Origin: Pseudomonadota bacterium
GTDB lineage: Bacteria > Pseudomonadota > Gammaproteobacteria > Burkholderiales > Thiobacillaceae
Assembly: GCA_021826065.1 (NCBI GenBank)
Contig: JAKADY010000025.1
Span: forward strand, 1 to 44,123
Length of the DNA: 44,123 nucleotides
Direction of reading: 5' to 3'
In this document: positions 25,605 to 34,176 of the stretch, piece by piece
Position numbering within the stretch: position 1 is the first letter of the stretch
Layout: each line of letters starts with the position of its first letter
The notes under the pieces: model-generated
Told to the model about the DNA's origin: nothing
Seen by the model: only the letters and a program-made list of their open reading frames with translations
The model's database searches: none
Translations under genes and position numbers: made by a program

Positions 25605-26654
25605 ATGACTGGCGCAGGCCTGACCCTGGCCGAGCTCAAGGCCCGTCTCGGCGGCGAGATCCGCGGTGACCCGGCGACTCGGGTGCAGAGTGCAGCGTCC
25701 TTAGCCAAGGCCGGACCCGACGATTTGAGCTTCGCCCTCGGCCGGAAGCAACTCGAGGCCGCGCGTGCCTCCCGCGCCGGGGCCTTGATCATCTCGCCCG
25801 AACTGGCTGAGGCCCTGGACGGCCGGCCCTGTCTGGTCAGCAGCAACGCACATGCCGCCTTCGCCCGAGCCGTCGGCCTCCTACACCCGGAACCCGCGCC
25901 CGAGCCCGGCGTGCATCCCACGGCCAGCGTGCACCCGAATGCCGAGCTCGGCCCCGGGGTGAGTGTGGCCGCCGGCTGTGTCATCGGCGCCGGGGTGCGC
26001 ATCGGCCCCGGCAGCCGCGTCGGTCCGCTCTGCGTGTTGGGCGATGGCGTCAGGCTCGGCCGGGACTGTGTCCTGCATGCCCGGGTCACCATCTGTCACG
26101 ACTGCGAGATCGGCGACCGCGTGATCCTGCACCCGGGTTGCGTGATCGGCGCCGACGGCTTTGGCAACGCGCGGGAGGACGGCCGCTGGATCAAGATCCC
26201 GCAGATCGGACGCGTGGTTATCGGCGACGACGTGGAGATCGGCGCCAACACCACGATCGACCGGGGGGCCCTGGACGACACCGTCATCGGCACCGGCGTG
26301 CGCATCGACAATCTGGTGCAGATCGCGCACAACTGCGTCATCGGCGAGCACACGGCCATCGCCGGCTGCGCCGGTATCGCCGGCTCCACCCGCATCGGCC
26401 GGCATTGCTTGATCGGCGGGGCGGCCATGATCCTCGGCCACATCGAGATCGGCGACCACGTGACCGTCTCCGGGGCCTCCTTCATCGGCAAGTCCCTGCC
26501 TGAGCCCGGCGTCTACACCTCGACCATGCCGCAGATGCCGCACGCCGAATGGCTGCGCAACGCCGCCCAGCTGAGACATCTGGCCGACATGCGCGAGCGC
26601 ATCCGGGCGCTCGAGCGCGAACTCGCCGCACGGAAACGCCCATCACCAGAGTAG
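25605..26654 (+). CDS. lpxD: UDP-3-O-acylglucosamine N-acyltransferase
   Basis: LpxD adds the second acyl chain in lipid A synthesis. The 349-residue protein has the N-terminal uridine-binding domain ([16 protein letters not shown]), then a left-handed beta-helix of hexapeptide repeats (about 100-310). The block [20 protein letters not shown] is typical of LpxD and the catalytic His lies in [16 protein letters not shown]-terminal helix (about 325-349) ends the protein. The ATG at 25605 lies 8 bp after the skp stop. Confidence 0.97.
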   Translation: MTGAGLTLAELKARLGGEIRGDPATRVQSAASLAKAGPDDLSFALGRKQLEAARASRAGALIISPELAEALDGRPCLVSSNAHAAFARAVGLLHPEPAPEPGVHPTASVHPNAELGPGVSVAAGCVIGAGVRIGPGSRVGPLCVLGDGVRLGRDCVLHARVTICHDCEIGDRVILHPGCVIGADGFGNAREDGRWIKIPQIGRVVIGDDVEIGANTTIDRGALDDTVIGTGVRIDNLVQIAHNCVIGEHTAIAGCAGIAGSTRIGRHCLIGGAAMILGHIEIGDHVTVSGASFIGKSLPEPGVYTSTMPQMPHAEWLRNAAQLRHLADMRERIRALERELAARKRPSPE

Positions 26655-26740
26655 GGCCTTCGATCTGCAACAGAATCCAACGACAATAACGCGCAACCCG
26701 CTTCCTACGCCCAAACTTCATCGCAAGAACCGATCCCGCA

Positions 26741-27208
26741 ATGGAACTCGCCGAAATCATGCGGCACCTGCCGCACCGCTATCCCTTTCTGCTGGTCGAC
26801 CGCGTCCTGGAGCTCGTCCCGGGCGAGCATGTCGTCGCGCTGAAAAACGTCACCATCAACGAGCCCTTCTTCCCGGGACACTTCCCGCATCACCCGATCA
26901 TGCCGGGGGTGTTGATCATCGAGGCGCTGGCCCAGGCCGCCGGGCTGCTGGCCTTCAAGTCTTCGGGCCAGGAGGGCGGGGACGACTCGGTCATCTATTT
27001 CGTCGGGATCGACAACGCGCGCTTCAAGCGCCCGGTCCTGCCCGGCGACCAGCTGCGGCTCGAGGCGCGCATCCTGAGGCACACGCGGGGAATCTGGAAG
27101 TTCGAGGCCCGCGCCCTGGTCGATGGCCAGACCGCCTGCGAGGCGGAGCTGATGTGCACGCTCAGGGGTCTGAAGACAGAGGACAGAGGACAGAGGACGG
27201 AATGCTGA
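26741..27208 (+). CDS. fabZ: 3-hydroxyacyl-[acyl-carrier-protein] dehydratase FabZ
   Basis: This 155-residue hot-dog-fold enzyme dehydrates 3-hydroxyacyl-ACP, competing with LpxA/LpxD for the same substrate pool. The core has [16 protein letters not shown], the catalytic His in [15 protein letters not shown] and the Glu in [11 protein letters not shown]. The last 12 or so residues ([12 protein letters not shown]) are not family sequence: they are encoded by the first heptanucleotide repeat block, which has overrun the original stop. The tail is hydrophilic and probably tolerated. Confidence 0.96.
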   Translation: MELAEIMRHLPHRYPFLLVDRVLELVPGEHVVALKNVTINEPFFPGHFPHHPIMPGVLIIEALAQAAGLLAFKSSGQEGGDDSVIYFVGIDNARFKRPVLPGDQLRLEARILRHTRGIWKFEARALVDGQTACEAELMCTLRGLKTEDRGQRTEC

Positions 27209-27234
27209 TGACCGAAGACAGAGGACGGAAGACT
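27172..27234. repeat. Heptanucleotide repeat block 1 (GARGACA orientation)
   Basis: Nine consecutive 7-bp units run GAAGACA, GAGGACA, GAGGACA, GAGGACG, GAATGCT, GATGACC, GAAGACA, GAGGACG, GAAGACT. The block covers the fabZ 3' end and stop. It is the inverse of block 2, and the two can pair, for example GAAGACTGT (27228-27236) with ACAGTCTTC (27267-27275). Confidence 0.9.
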
Positions 27235-27267
27235 GTGCGGGTGGCCGACGTGACGCTGTCACTCGAA

Positions 27268-27330
27268 CAGTCTTCTGTCTTTAGTCCTCCGTCTTCAGCC
27301 TTCAGTCCTCAGTCTTTAGTCCCCCCTCCT
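27268..27330. repeat. Heptanucleotide repeat block 2, directly before lpxA
   Basis: Nine 7-bp units of the type CWGTCYT run CAGTCTT, CTGTCTT, TAGTCCT, CCGTCTT, CAGCCTT, CAGTCCT, CAGTCTT, TAGTCCC, CCCTCCT. Five bases (CTGAA) then lead to the lpxA ATG. The leader is almost pure pyrimidine and has no Shine-Dalgarno. Confidence 0.9.
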
Positions 27331-27335
27331 CTGAA

Positions 27336-28106
27336 ATGATCCACCCCACGGCCATCGTCCATCCGGCCGCCCGGCTCGGCGCCAATGTGCGCATCGGCGC
27401 CTACAGCCTGATCGGCGAACACGTGGAGATCGGGGACGATTGCGAGATCGGGGCGCATGTCGTGATCACCGGCCACACACGCCTGGGCCGGGGAAATCGC
27501 ATTTATCCCTTCGCCAGCCTGGGCGAGGCGCCGCAGGACAAGAAGTACGCCGGCGAACCGACACGGCTGATCATCGGCGACGGCAACACCATCCGTGAGT
27601 TCTGCACCCTCAACACCGGGACCGTACAGGACCGCGGCGAGACCCGCATCGGCAACGACAACTGGATCATGGCCTATGTGCACATCGCGCACGACTGCGT
27701 GGTGGGCAACCACACCATCTTCGCCAACAACGCCACCCTGGCCGGCCATGTCCTGATCGACGATTACGCCATCCTGGGGGGCTTCACCGGGGTGCATCAG
27801 TTCTGCCGCATCGGCGCGCACGTCATCACCGGCATCGCCAGCGTGGTGCGGCAGGACGTCCCGCCCTTCGTCACGGCCGCGGGAAATCCGGCGACACCCC
27901 ATGGCATCAACAGCGAGGGGTTGCGCCGGCGCGGCTTCAGTCCCGAGGCGATCAGCGCGATCAAACGCGCCTACAAGACCCTATACCGCTCCGGCCTGGG
28001 GCTCACCGAGGCCCGCCAGCGCATCGAGGCCGAGGCCGGCCAGCATCCCGTACTCAAACCGCTCGCCGATTTCCTGGCCGTTTCAGGCCGCGGCATCATC
28101 CGTTGA
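27336..28106 (+). CDS. lpxA: UDP-N-acetylglucosamine acyltransferase
   Basis: LpxA transfers 3-hydroxyacyl from ACP to UDP-GlcNAc, the first step of lipid A synthesis. The 256-residue protein starts [20 protein letters not shown] and is a left-handed beta-helix up to about residue 190, followed by a helical C-terminal domain ([20 protein letters not shown]). The catalytic His is in [15 protein letters not shown]. The start codon follows the pyrimidine heptamer block and has no visible ribosome site, which is unusual for this essential gene. Confidence 0.97.
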   Translation: MIHPTAIVHPAARLGANVRIGAYSLIGEHVEIGDDCEIGAHVVITGHTRLGRGNRIYPFASLGEAPQDKKYAGEPTRLIIGDGNTIREFCTLNTGTVQDRGETRIGNDNWIMAYVHIAHDCVVGNHTIFANNATLAGHVLIDDYAILGGFTGVHQFCRIGAHVITGIASVVRQDVPPFVTAAGNPATPHGINSEGLRRRGFSPEAISAIKRAYKTLYRSGLGLTEARQRIEAEAGQHPVLKPLADFLAVSGRGIIR

Positions 28107-28118
28107 GGCCCGCTGTTG

Positions 28119-29312
28119 ATGCTTGCGATGCCGCGGTCAGCCGCGACGCCCACCCCTCAGCCCTCACTCCTCTCCTCTCACCCACAAATCGCCATCGTCG
28201 CCGGTGAGCCCTCCGGCGATCTGCTGGGCAGCCTGCTCATCCAGGCGGTGCAAGAGGCCGGCTTGCCAGCCGAGTTCTACGGCATCGCCGGACCGCGCAT
28301 GCAGGGCCGCGGCGCCCGCACACTCTACGACATGGAGACGCTGGCCGTGCGCGGCTATGTCGAGGCCCTGTCCAATCTGCGCCGCATCCTCGCCATCCGA
28401 CGCGGTCTCAAGCGCCAGCTGCTCGCCGCACCGCCGCGGCTGTTCATCGGGGTCGATGCACCCGACTTCAACCTCACACTGGAGACCGCCCTGCGCCGCG
28501 CCGGCATCCCCACCGTGCAGTTCGTCGGCCCCTCTGTCTGGGGTTGGCGCCGCAGCCGGCTCAAGCATGTGCGCCGGGCGGCGACGCACACTCTGCTCAT
28601 CTTCCCCTTCGAGGAGGAGACCTACCGCCGCGCCGGCATCCCCGCCACCTATGTCGGTCACCCCCTCGCCCATGCCCTGCCCTCTCCAGACCGTGCGAGC
28701 GCCCGCGCGCGCCTGGGCTTGCAACCGTCGGCCGAGTACGTGGCCCTGCTGCCCGGCAGCCGGCGCAGCGAGCTCGAGGCCCTCGGCCGTCTCTACGTCG
28801 AGACGGCCATGCGGATCTTGGATGAACGCCCAGGCGTGCGTTTCCTGGTCCCCCTGGCCAGCCGCGAGACACGCGACCTGTTCGAACAGGCTGTGCACCA
28901 GTGCAAGGCGCAAGCGCTGCCGCTGCGCATCCTCTACGGCCACGCCCATGACGCCCTGCAGGCCGCCGACGTCGCCCTCATCGCCTCCGGCACGGCCACA
29001 CTGGAGGCCCTCCTGCTCGACTGCCCGCACGTGATCACCTACCGGGTACCCTGGCTGACCTATCAGATCATGAAGCGTCAGGCCTATCTGCCCTACGTGG
29101 GCATGCCCAACATCCTCGCCGGCCGGTTCATCGTGCCCGAGCTCTTACAGGAGCAGGCCAGACCAGAGACGATGGCTGCGGCGCTGTTGTCCCTGCTGAC
29201 CGACAAGGGGGCCAGGCAGGCCATGAGCGCCGAGTTCGCGCAGTTGCGTGCGAGCCTCAGGCGCGACACCCCGCGGCTCATTGCACAGGTCCTGGCCCCC
29301 TATCTCACATGA
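28119..29312 (+). CDS. lpxB: Lipid-A-disaccharide synthase
   Basis: This 397-residue GT19 glycosyltransferase joins two acylated glucosamines to form the lipid A disaccharide. Family blocks are [17 protein letters not shown] at the start of the Rossmann domain, [47 protein letters not shown] and the donor-site region [11 protein letters not shown]. About 20 extra residues precede the homology; the ATG at 28119 is the first reasonable start, 12 bp after lpxA. The stop overlaps rnhB (ATGA). Confidence 0.96.
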   Translation: MLAMPRSAATPTPQPSLLSSHPQIAIVAGEPSGDLLGSLLIQAVQEAGLPAEFYGIAGPRMQGRGARTLYDMETLAVRGYVEALSNLRRILAIRRGLKRQLLAAPPRLFIGVDAPDFNLTLETALRRAGIPTVQFVGPSVWGWRRSRLKHVRRAATHTLLIFPFEEETYRRAGIPATYVGHPLAHALPSPDRASARARLGLQPSAEYVALLPGSRRSELEALGRLYVETAMRILDERPGVRFLVPLASRETRDLFEQAVHQCKAQALPLRILYGHAHDALQAADVALIASGTATLEALLLDCPHVITYRVPWLTYQIMKRQAYLPYVGMPNILAGRFIVPELLQEQARPETMAAALLSLLTDKGARQAMSAEFAQLRASLRRDTPRLIAQVLAPYLT

Positions 29313-29896
29313 ACCGCCACCAACACCCCCTGGTTTGCGGGGTGGACGAGGCCGGCCGCGGCCCTCTCGCCGGTCCGGTCTGTGCCGCCGCCGTCATCCT
29401 CGACCCACAGCGCCCCATTCCCGGCCTCAAGGACTCGAAAAAGCTCTCTGCGGCCAACCGCGTCCGCCTGGCCGATGAGATCCGGCGCCATGCCCTGGCC
29501 TGGTCGGTGGCCTGGGCCAGCGTGGCCGAGATCGATCAGCTCAACATCCTCAACGCCAGCCTGCTCGCCATGCAGCGCGCGGTGGAGGCGCTGTCCGTGC
29601 CGCCATCACTGGTGCTAGTCGATGGCAACCGCTGCCCGCCGCTCGCCATGCCCGCGCGCGCGATCGTGCGCGGCGATGACCTGGAACCCGCCATCTCCGC
29701 CGCCTCCATCCTGGCCAAGACGGAACGGGATAAAGAAATGCGCCGCCTGGCCGATATCTACCCGCAGTACGGCTTCGAACGGCATGCGGGCTATCCGACA
29801 CCGGATCACCTGGCAGCCCTGGCCAGACATGGACCCTGCCCTTGTCACCGTCTGACGTTCCAGCCCGTACAACAATACTGTGTGAAAAACGAATGA
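29309..29896 (+). CDS. rnhB: Ribonuclease HII
   Basis: This 195-residue nuclease removes ribonucleotides and RNA primers from DNA duplexes. It has the type II signature [14 protein letters not shown] with the first catalytic Asp-Glu, LKDSKKLS, the Asp in VLVDGN and the [13 protein letters not shown] block with the last acidic residue. It is coupled to lpxB by a 4-bp overlap and ends the lipid A cluster. Confidence 0.97.
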   Translation: MNRHQHPLVCGVDEAGRGPLAGPVCAAAVILDPQRPIPGLKDSKKLSAANRVRLADEIRRHALAWSVAWASVAEIDQLNILNASLLAMQRAVEALSVPPSLVLVDGNRCPPLAMPARAIVRGDDLEPAISAASILAKTERDKEMRRLADIYPQYGFERHAGYPTPDHLAALARHGPCPCHRLTFQPVQQYCVKNE

Positions 29897-29918
29897 TCGG
29901 ATAAGGAGCGTTCTCACC

Positions 29919-30779
29919 ATGATGGTCATCGTCGGCTGGCTTGTGGCCCTCGGATGCATATTTGGCGCTTATGTGGCGATCGGTGGACCGGTCGCCGCGC
30001 TGATCCAGCCGACCAAGTTCATCATGATCTTCGGCGGCGCGCTCGGTGCCTTCATCGCCGCCAACAGTGCGCCCGCCCTGAAACACACCATCTCCGGACT
30101 GGTGAGCTGCTTCAAGGGCTCGAAATACACCCGCGCCTTCTACATGGAGCTGCTCGCCCTGCTGTTCGAGCTGCTGGCCAAGGTGCGCAAGGAGGGCCTG
30201 ATGTCGCTCGAGTCCGACGTGGAAGAGCCGGACAAGAGCGCGATCTTCACCAAATATCCCACCATCCTGGCCAACCATCACGTCGTCGAGTTCATCACTG
30301 ATTACCTGCGCCTGATGGTGGGTGGCAACCTCAACGCGCTGGAGATCGAGAACCTGATGGACAACGAGATCGAGACCCATCACCACGAGGAGATGCACCT
30401 GTCGCACGCCGTGGCGAAGATGTCGGATGCCCTGCCTGCCTTCGGTATCGTCGCCGCGGTGATGGGGGTGGTGATCACCATGGGTTCACTGCACCTGCCC
30501 CCGCCCGAGCTGGGGGCGCTCATCGCCAAGGCCCTGGTCGGCGCCTTCCTGGGGATCCTGCTGTCCTACGGCTTCATGGCCCCGCTGGCCAGTGTGCTGG
30601 AGACCAAGGCCAACGAATCGGCCAAAGTGCTGCAGACCATCAAGGTCGTCCTGCTCGCCTCGCTCAACGGCTTCTCGCCGCAGGTCGCGGTCGAGTTCGG
30701 CCGCAAAGTGCTCTACTCGAACGAGCGCCCCAGCTTCCGCGAGCTCGAGGACGACATCAAGTCGCGCAAGGGCAAGTGA
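29919..30779 (+). CDS. motA: Flagellar motor stator protein MotA
   Basis: This 286-residue inner-membrane protein has four transmembrane helices, with the large cytoplasmic loop carrying KEGLMSLESDVEEP and the motor-contact region. The pore-lining helices lie at about 170-220 (LPAFGIVAAVMGVVITMG, ALVGAFLGILLSYGFMAPL). With MotB it forms the ion-driven stator that turns the flagellum. The ribosome site AAGGAG precedes the ATG at 29919. No flagellar structural genes are in the window. Confidence 0.96.
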   Translation: MMVIVGWLVALGCIFGAYVAIGGPVAALIQPTKFIMIFGGALGAFIAANSAPALKHTISGLVSCFKGSKYTRAFYMELLALLFELLAKVRKEGLMSLESDVEEPDKSAIFTKYPTILANHHVVEFITDYLRLMVGGNLNALEIENLMDNEIETHHHEEMHLSHAVAKMSDALPAFGIVAAVMGVVITMGSLHLPPPELGALIAKALVGAFLGILLSYGFMAPLASVLETKANESAKVLQTIKVVLLASLNGFSPQVAVEFGRKVLYSNERPSFRELEDDIKSRKGK

Positions 30780-30846
30780 TGCCGCCGATCGTTCGATGGC
30801 CTTTCGCGGATCCAACTCGCTACCCGACCCGGCAGCGTGCCCCTGA

Positions 30847-30909
30847 CAGTCCTCTGTCCTCTGTCTTCAGTCTCCTGCCGTCTGTCCTCAGTCCTCTGTC
30901 CTCAGTCCT
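30847..30909. repeat. Heptanucleotide repeat block 3, directly before motB
   Basis: Nine 7-bp units of the CWGTCYT family run CAGTCCT, CTGTCCT, CTGTCTT, CAGTCTC, CTGCCGT, CTGTCCT, CAGTCCT, CTGTCCT, CAGTCCT. CTGACC and the motB ATG follow. The orientation matches block 2. Again no Shine-Dalgarno is visible. Confidence 0.9.
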
Positions 30910-30915
30910 CTGACC

Positions 30916-31821
30916 ATGTCCGACGACTCACAAAGACCCATCGTCATCAAACGCATCAAGAAGGGCGGCGGCGGCCACCACGGCGGCGCCTGGAAGATCG
31001 CCTACGCCGACTTCGTCACGGCGATGATGGCCTTCTTCCTGCTGATGTGGCTGCTCGGTTCCACCACCAAGGCCAACCGGCAGGGAATCTCGGACTACTT
31101 CAACACCCCGCTCAAGGTCGCCCTCTCGGGCGGTGAGGGCTCGGGCGATGCCACCAGCATCATCAAAGGCGGCGGCAACGACCTGACCCGGCGCACGGGT
31201 CAGGTCAAACACGGTGAGATCGACCCCGAACTGGCCAAAAAGACCTTGGACAAGATCGAGGCGCAGAAGCTCGCCGAGATGAAGCAGAAGCTCGAGCGGC
31301 TGATCGAGAACAACCCCAAGCTCAAACAGTTCAAGCGCCAGCTCAAGCTAGACATCACCAGCGAGGGGCTGCGTATCCAGATCGTCGACGAGCAGAACCG
31401 GCCCATGTTCGATTCGGGCAGCGCGGTGATGAAGGACTACACCCGCGACATCCTGCGTGAGATCGGCCGGACGCTGAACGAGCTGCCCAACAAGATCAGC
31501 CTCTCAGGTCACACCGATGCGGTGCAGTATGCCAGCGGCGAGCGTGGTTACAGCAACTGGGAGCTCTCCGCCGACCGTGCCAACGCCTCGCGGCGGGAAC
31601 TCGTGGCCGGCGGTCTCGAGGAGGGCAAGATCATGCGCGTGGTTGGCTTGGGCTCGGCCGTGCCGTTCGACAAGGACAATCCCAACTCGCCCGTCAACCG
31701 GCGCATCTCCATCATCGTCATGAACAAGAAGGCAGAGGAGGCCATCGCCAAGGAAGGCCGCGAGGTCGAGGCGACGACGGCGCAAGAGGTCAAGGAGCGG
31801 CTGGATAATGGCAAACGCTGA
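30916..31821 (+). CDS. motB: Flagellar motor stator protein MotB
   Basis: This 301-residue protein has one transmembrane helix near residues 28-48 (KIAYADFVTAMMAFFLLM), where Asp32 is the conserved ion-binding residue. A plug/linker region follows, then a C-terminal OmpA-like peptidoglycan-binding domain (about 150-275) with LSGHTDAVQYASGERGYSNW and SPVNRRISIIV. It is separated from motA by a 136-bp gap holding the heptamer repeat and overlaps the next gene by 14 bp. Confidence 0.96.
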   Translation: MSDDSQRPIVIKRIKKGGGGHHGGAWKIAYADFVTAMMAFFLLMWLLGSTTKANRQGISDYFNTPLKVALSGGEGSGDATSIIKGGGNDLTRRTGQVKHGEIDPELAKKTLDKIEAQKLAEMKQKLERLIENNPKLKQFKRQLKLDITSEGLRIQIVDEQNRPMFDSGSAVMKDYTRDILREIGRTLNELPNKISLSGHTDAVQYASGERGYSNWELSADRANASRRELVAGGLEEGKIMRVVGLGSAVPFDKDNPNSPVNRRISIIVMNKKAEEAIAKEGREVEATTAQEVKERLDNGKR

Positions 31822-32647
31822 ACCCCGCAGCGCTGCCCAAGTCGAAGCCTCGCACCCAGCGGCGTCGGGCATGGCGCGCGCCGCTTGGCTTGCAGGCAAT
31901 TTACGCCGACTGCCCCCGGCCATCCCCGCCCTGGGCCTACATCTGCCGATCTGGGCCTTCATCCTCGCTGTCTGCCACGGGGTAGGCAGTACCTGTGGCC
32001 TGAGTCTGACTGCGCTCACCTGGATAGAGGGTCTGACGGCCTGGGCCGTCACGCGTGGGCTAGGTCTGCCGCGCTGGTGGCAACCGATCAATCTGTTCTT
32101 TTTCCCGCTGCTGGGCCTCGCCCTCTCGAGCGAGATCGAGCCGCTCTGGGCGATGGTCGCCTTCATCGCCCTTGCCCTGACCTCGCTGGGTAGCCTGCGT
32201 ACGCGCGTGCCCCTGTTTCTCTCCAGTCGCCCGGCGGTCGCTGCCCTGGCGCGATGCATACCCGAGCGGCCGGGACTGCGCCTCATCGACCTGGGCTGCG
32301 GCCTGGGCGGTCCCCTAGCAGGCCTTGCCCGCCTGCGGCCCGACCTCGTCTTGCACGGCGTGGAGGCGGCCCCGCTCAATTGGCTGGTCAGCCGGTTGCG
32401 TCTGGACAGGCGCGCGCGCATCGCGCTGGGCAGTCTGTGGGATCAGGACCTCTCGCGCTTCGACGTCGTCTATGCCTATCTCTCGCCGGCACCGATGGCG
32501 CGTCTGTGGGACAAGGCATGCCGGGAGATGCGGCCGGGCAGCCTGCTCATCAGCAACAGTTTCGAGGTCCCTGGCGTTGCGCCGGATCGCGTCATCGCGC
32601 TGGACGATCTGAGTCGTTCGAGGTTGCTGCTGTGGCGCATACCCTGA
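31808..32647 (+). CDS. Membrane-anchored class I SAM methyltransferase-like protein
   Basis: This 279-residue protein has three hydrophobic segments (about 45-82, 93-109 and 112-130), followed by a cytoplasmic Rossmann domain. The SAM-binding motif I is LIDLGCGLGGPLAGLA (159-174), and further motifs are LVLHGVEAAP and DVVYAYLSPAPM. The substrate is unknown. The Asp-Val-Val-Tyr-Ala-Tyr-Leu region resembles small membrane-linked methyltransferases seen in other proteobacteria. The start overlaps motB by 14 bp and the end overlaps the HDOD gene by 16 bp, so it sits in a tight operon with the stator genes. Confidence 0.78.
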   Translation: MANAEPRSAAQVEASHPAASGMARAAWLAGNLRRLPPAIPALGLHLPIWAFILAVCHGVGSTCGLSLTALTWIEGLTAWAVTRGLGLPRWWQPINLFFFPLLGLALSSEIEPLWAMVAFIALALTSLGSLRTRVPLFLSSRPAVAALARCIPERPGLRLIDLGCGLGGPLAGLARLRPDLVLHGVEAAPLNWLVSRLRLDRRARIALGSLWDQDLSRFDVVYAYLSPAPMARLWDKACREMRPGSLLISNSFEVPGVAPDRVIALDDLSRSRLLLWRIP

Positions 32648-33132
32648 CCCTGGAGGACTGGCTCAGACGTCTACAACCGGGACAGACGCCGGTCTTCCGC
32701 CATACCAAGACCGCCCTGTGCGCCTTGAAGGACCGGCTGGACCAGCTCGGGGTCCGCGAGGTTACGGCGCTGGTGCTGGCCGATCCGCTCGCCAGCCTGC
32801 GCCTGATCTATTTGGCCAACAACCGGGTCAGCCGCCACTTCGGCAATGAGGTGGCCACAGTCGAGCACGCCATCATGATGCAGGGCCTCGGCATCTATCT
32901 CGACAAGGTCACCGACTTTCCCGTCATTGAGGAGACCCCGATCGGCCGACAGCCCGATTCGCTCGCCTCCCTCTACCGGCTCTTGCGGCTCGCCCAGCAC
33001 GCGGCCTGGCAGGCGCGCGACTTTGCCGTGCTACACACCGATGTGCGCGCCGAGGAGGTGGAGGTGGCCGCCCTGCTCTACTACGCGCCGGAATTCCTGT
33101 TCTGGCTGGACGCCCCCGATACCGCACGCTAG
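32632..33132 (+). CDS. HDOD-domain protein, N-terminal part (ends at an in-frame amber codon)
   Basis: A GTG at 32632 opens a 166-codon frame. It contains a start region (LTLEDWLRRLQPGQTPVFRH) and the first half of an HDOD domain: LASLRLIYLANNRVS, TVEHAIMMQGL, LLRLAQHAAWQARDFA and AALLYYAPEFLFWL. It stops at TAG 33130-33132 in the middle of the domain. The same frame continues open without shift through 34158. HDOD proteins are non-catalytic HD-like domains found in signalling. As it stands the fragment lacks half its fold. Confidence 0.8.
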   Translation: MAHTLTLEDWLRRLQPGQTPVFRHTKTALCALKDRLDQLGVREVTALVLADPLASLRLIYLANNRVSRHFGNEVATVEHAIMMQGLGIYLDKVTDFPVIEETPIGRQPDSLASLYRLLRLAQHAAWQARDFAVLHTDVRAEEVEVAALLYYAPEFLFWLDAPDTAR

Positions 33133-33153
33133 CTCGCGCGGCTGCGGCGCGTC

Positions 33154-34158
33154 ATGGAACCACAGGCGGCCGAGCGTCAGGCCCTTGGGTTCGAGCTGGA
33201 ACCGCTGCGACTCATGCTGCTCGAGGCCTGGCGCATCCCGGAGGTGATCCGCGACATGCTCGATGCGCGTTATGCAGAGCGTTCGCGCAACGTCATCCTG
33301 CGCGCCTGTCTGGACATCGCCCACCGCAGCCGGCACGGCTGGTGGGACGAGAAGCTCATGGCAGACTACGAGGCCCTGGCCGGCATCGAGGGCACACCCG
33401 TCGAGGTGGTGGTCAGCACCGTGCACCGCAATGCCGTGCGTGTCGCGCACCACGGCGCCTGGATACCGGCGCCGCCGGCGGCCGCCTGGTTGCCCATGCT
33501 GCCGGGGACTTGGCCGCACGAACCGGCGGCGGCCGAGACACAACCCGCCGCTGTGAAGGCTGCGCCCTCGGCACCGCCCCCTGCCCCGGCCGCGTCACCG
33601 CCTGCGAGCGAGCTGCAGACGGCCAGAGAGGACGCCTGCCCCACGCCGGACCCGGCCGCGCTCAAGGTCGCCGTGCAGGAGATCGAACGGCACCTGGACG
33701 GCAGCCTCAACCTCAACCAGATGCTGGCCCTGGTGCTCAAGGGGCTGCATCACGGGCTCGGCCTCTCGCGCGTGGTCTTCGCCATGGTCACGCCCGACGG
33801 TCAGCGGGTCAAGAGCCGTTTCACCCTGGGCGTGCCGACGCACGAGCCGCTGCGCCACCTGGAGTTCCCCCTGCAGTCGCCGGACCTCTTTGGGCGCCTC
33901 ATGGCCAAGATGCAGGGGGTCTGGCTCAACGCCGAGAACCAGGCGCGCTACTGGCCCATGGTCCGGCCGGAACTCAAGGCCATGATCGGCGAGGGCGAAT
34001 TCTTCGCCATGTCGCTGTTCGTGGGCGACAAGCCGTTCGGTCTGATCTACGCCGATAGCGGTCGCGCCGGCTGCCGGCTCGACGCCTCCACCTACGAGGG
34101 ATTCAAACGGCTGTGTCTGCTCGCCGGGCGAGGCCTGGGCTGCCTCAAGGCCGGCTGA
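33154..34158 (+). CDS. HDOD/GAF-like protein, C-terminal part (same frame after the amber codon)
   Basis: The frame continues directly after the TAG; the first ATG is at 33154. It holds the second half of the HDOD domain (LGFELEPLRLMLLEAWRIPE, then VILRACLDIAHRSRHGWWD), a Pro/Ala-rich linker (about residues 125-165), and a C-terminal GAF-like sensor domain (NLNQMLALVLKGLHHGLGLS, FFAMSLFVGDKPFGLIYAD). Reading through the TAG would give one protein of 508 residues. An internal start could yield a free C-terminal GAF-containing protein, but no strong ribosome site precedes 33154. Confidence 0.72.
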   Translation: MEPQAAERQALGFELEPLRLMLLEAWRIPEVIRDMLDARYAERSRNVILRACLDIAHRSRHGWWDEKLMADYEALAGIEGTPVEVVVSTVHRNAVRVAHHGAWIPAPPAAAWLPMLPGTWPHEPAAAETQPAAVKAAPSAPPPAPAASPPASELQTAREDACPTPDPAALKVAVQEIERHLDGSLNLNQMLALVLKGLHHGLGLSRVVFAMVTPDGQRVKSRFTLGVPTHEPLRHLEFPLQSPDLFGRLMAKMQGVWLNAENQARYWPMVRPELKAMIGEGEFFAMSLFVGDKPFGLIYADSGRAGCRLDASTYEGFKRLCLLAGRGLGCLKAG

Positions 34159-34176
34159 CGCGCTGCTCGCAGGGCG

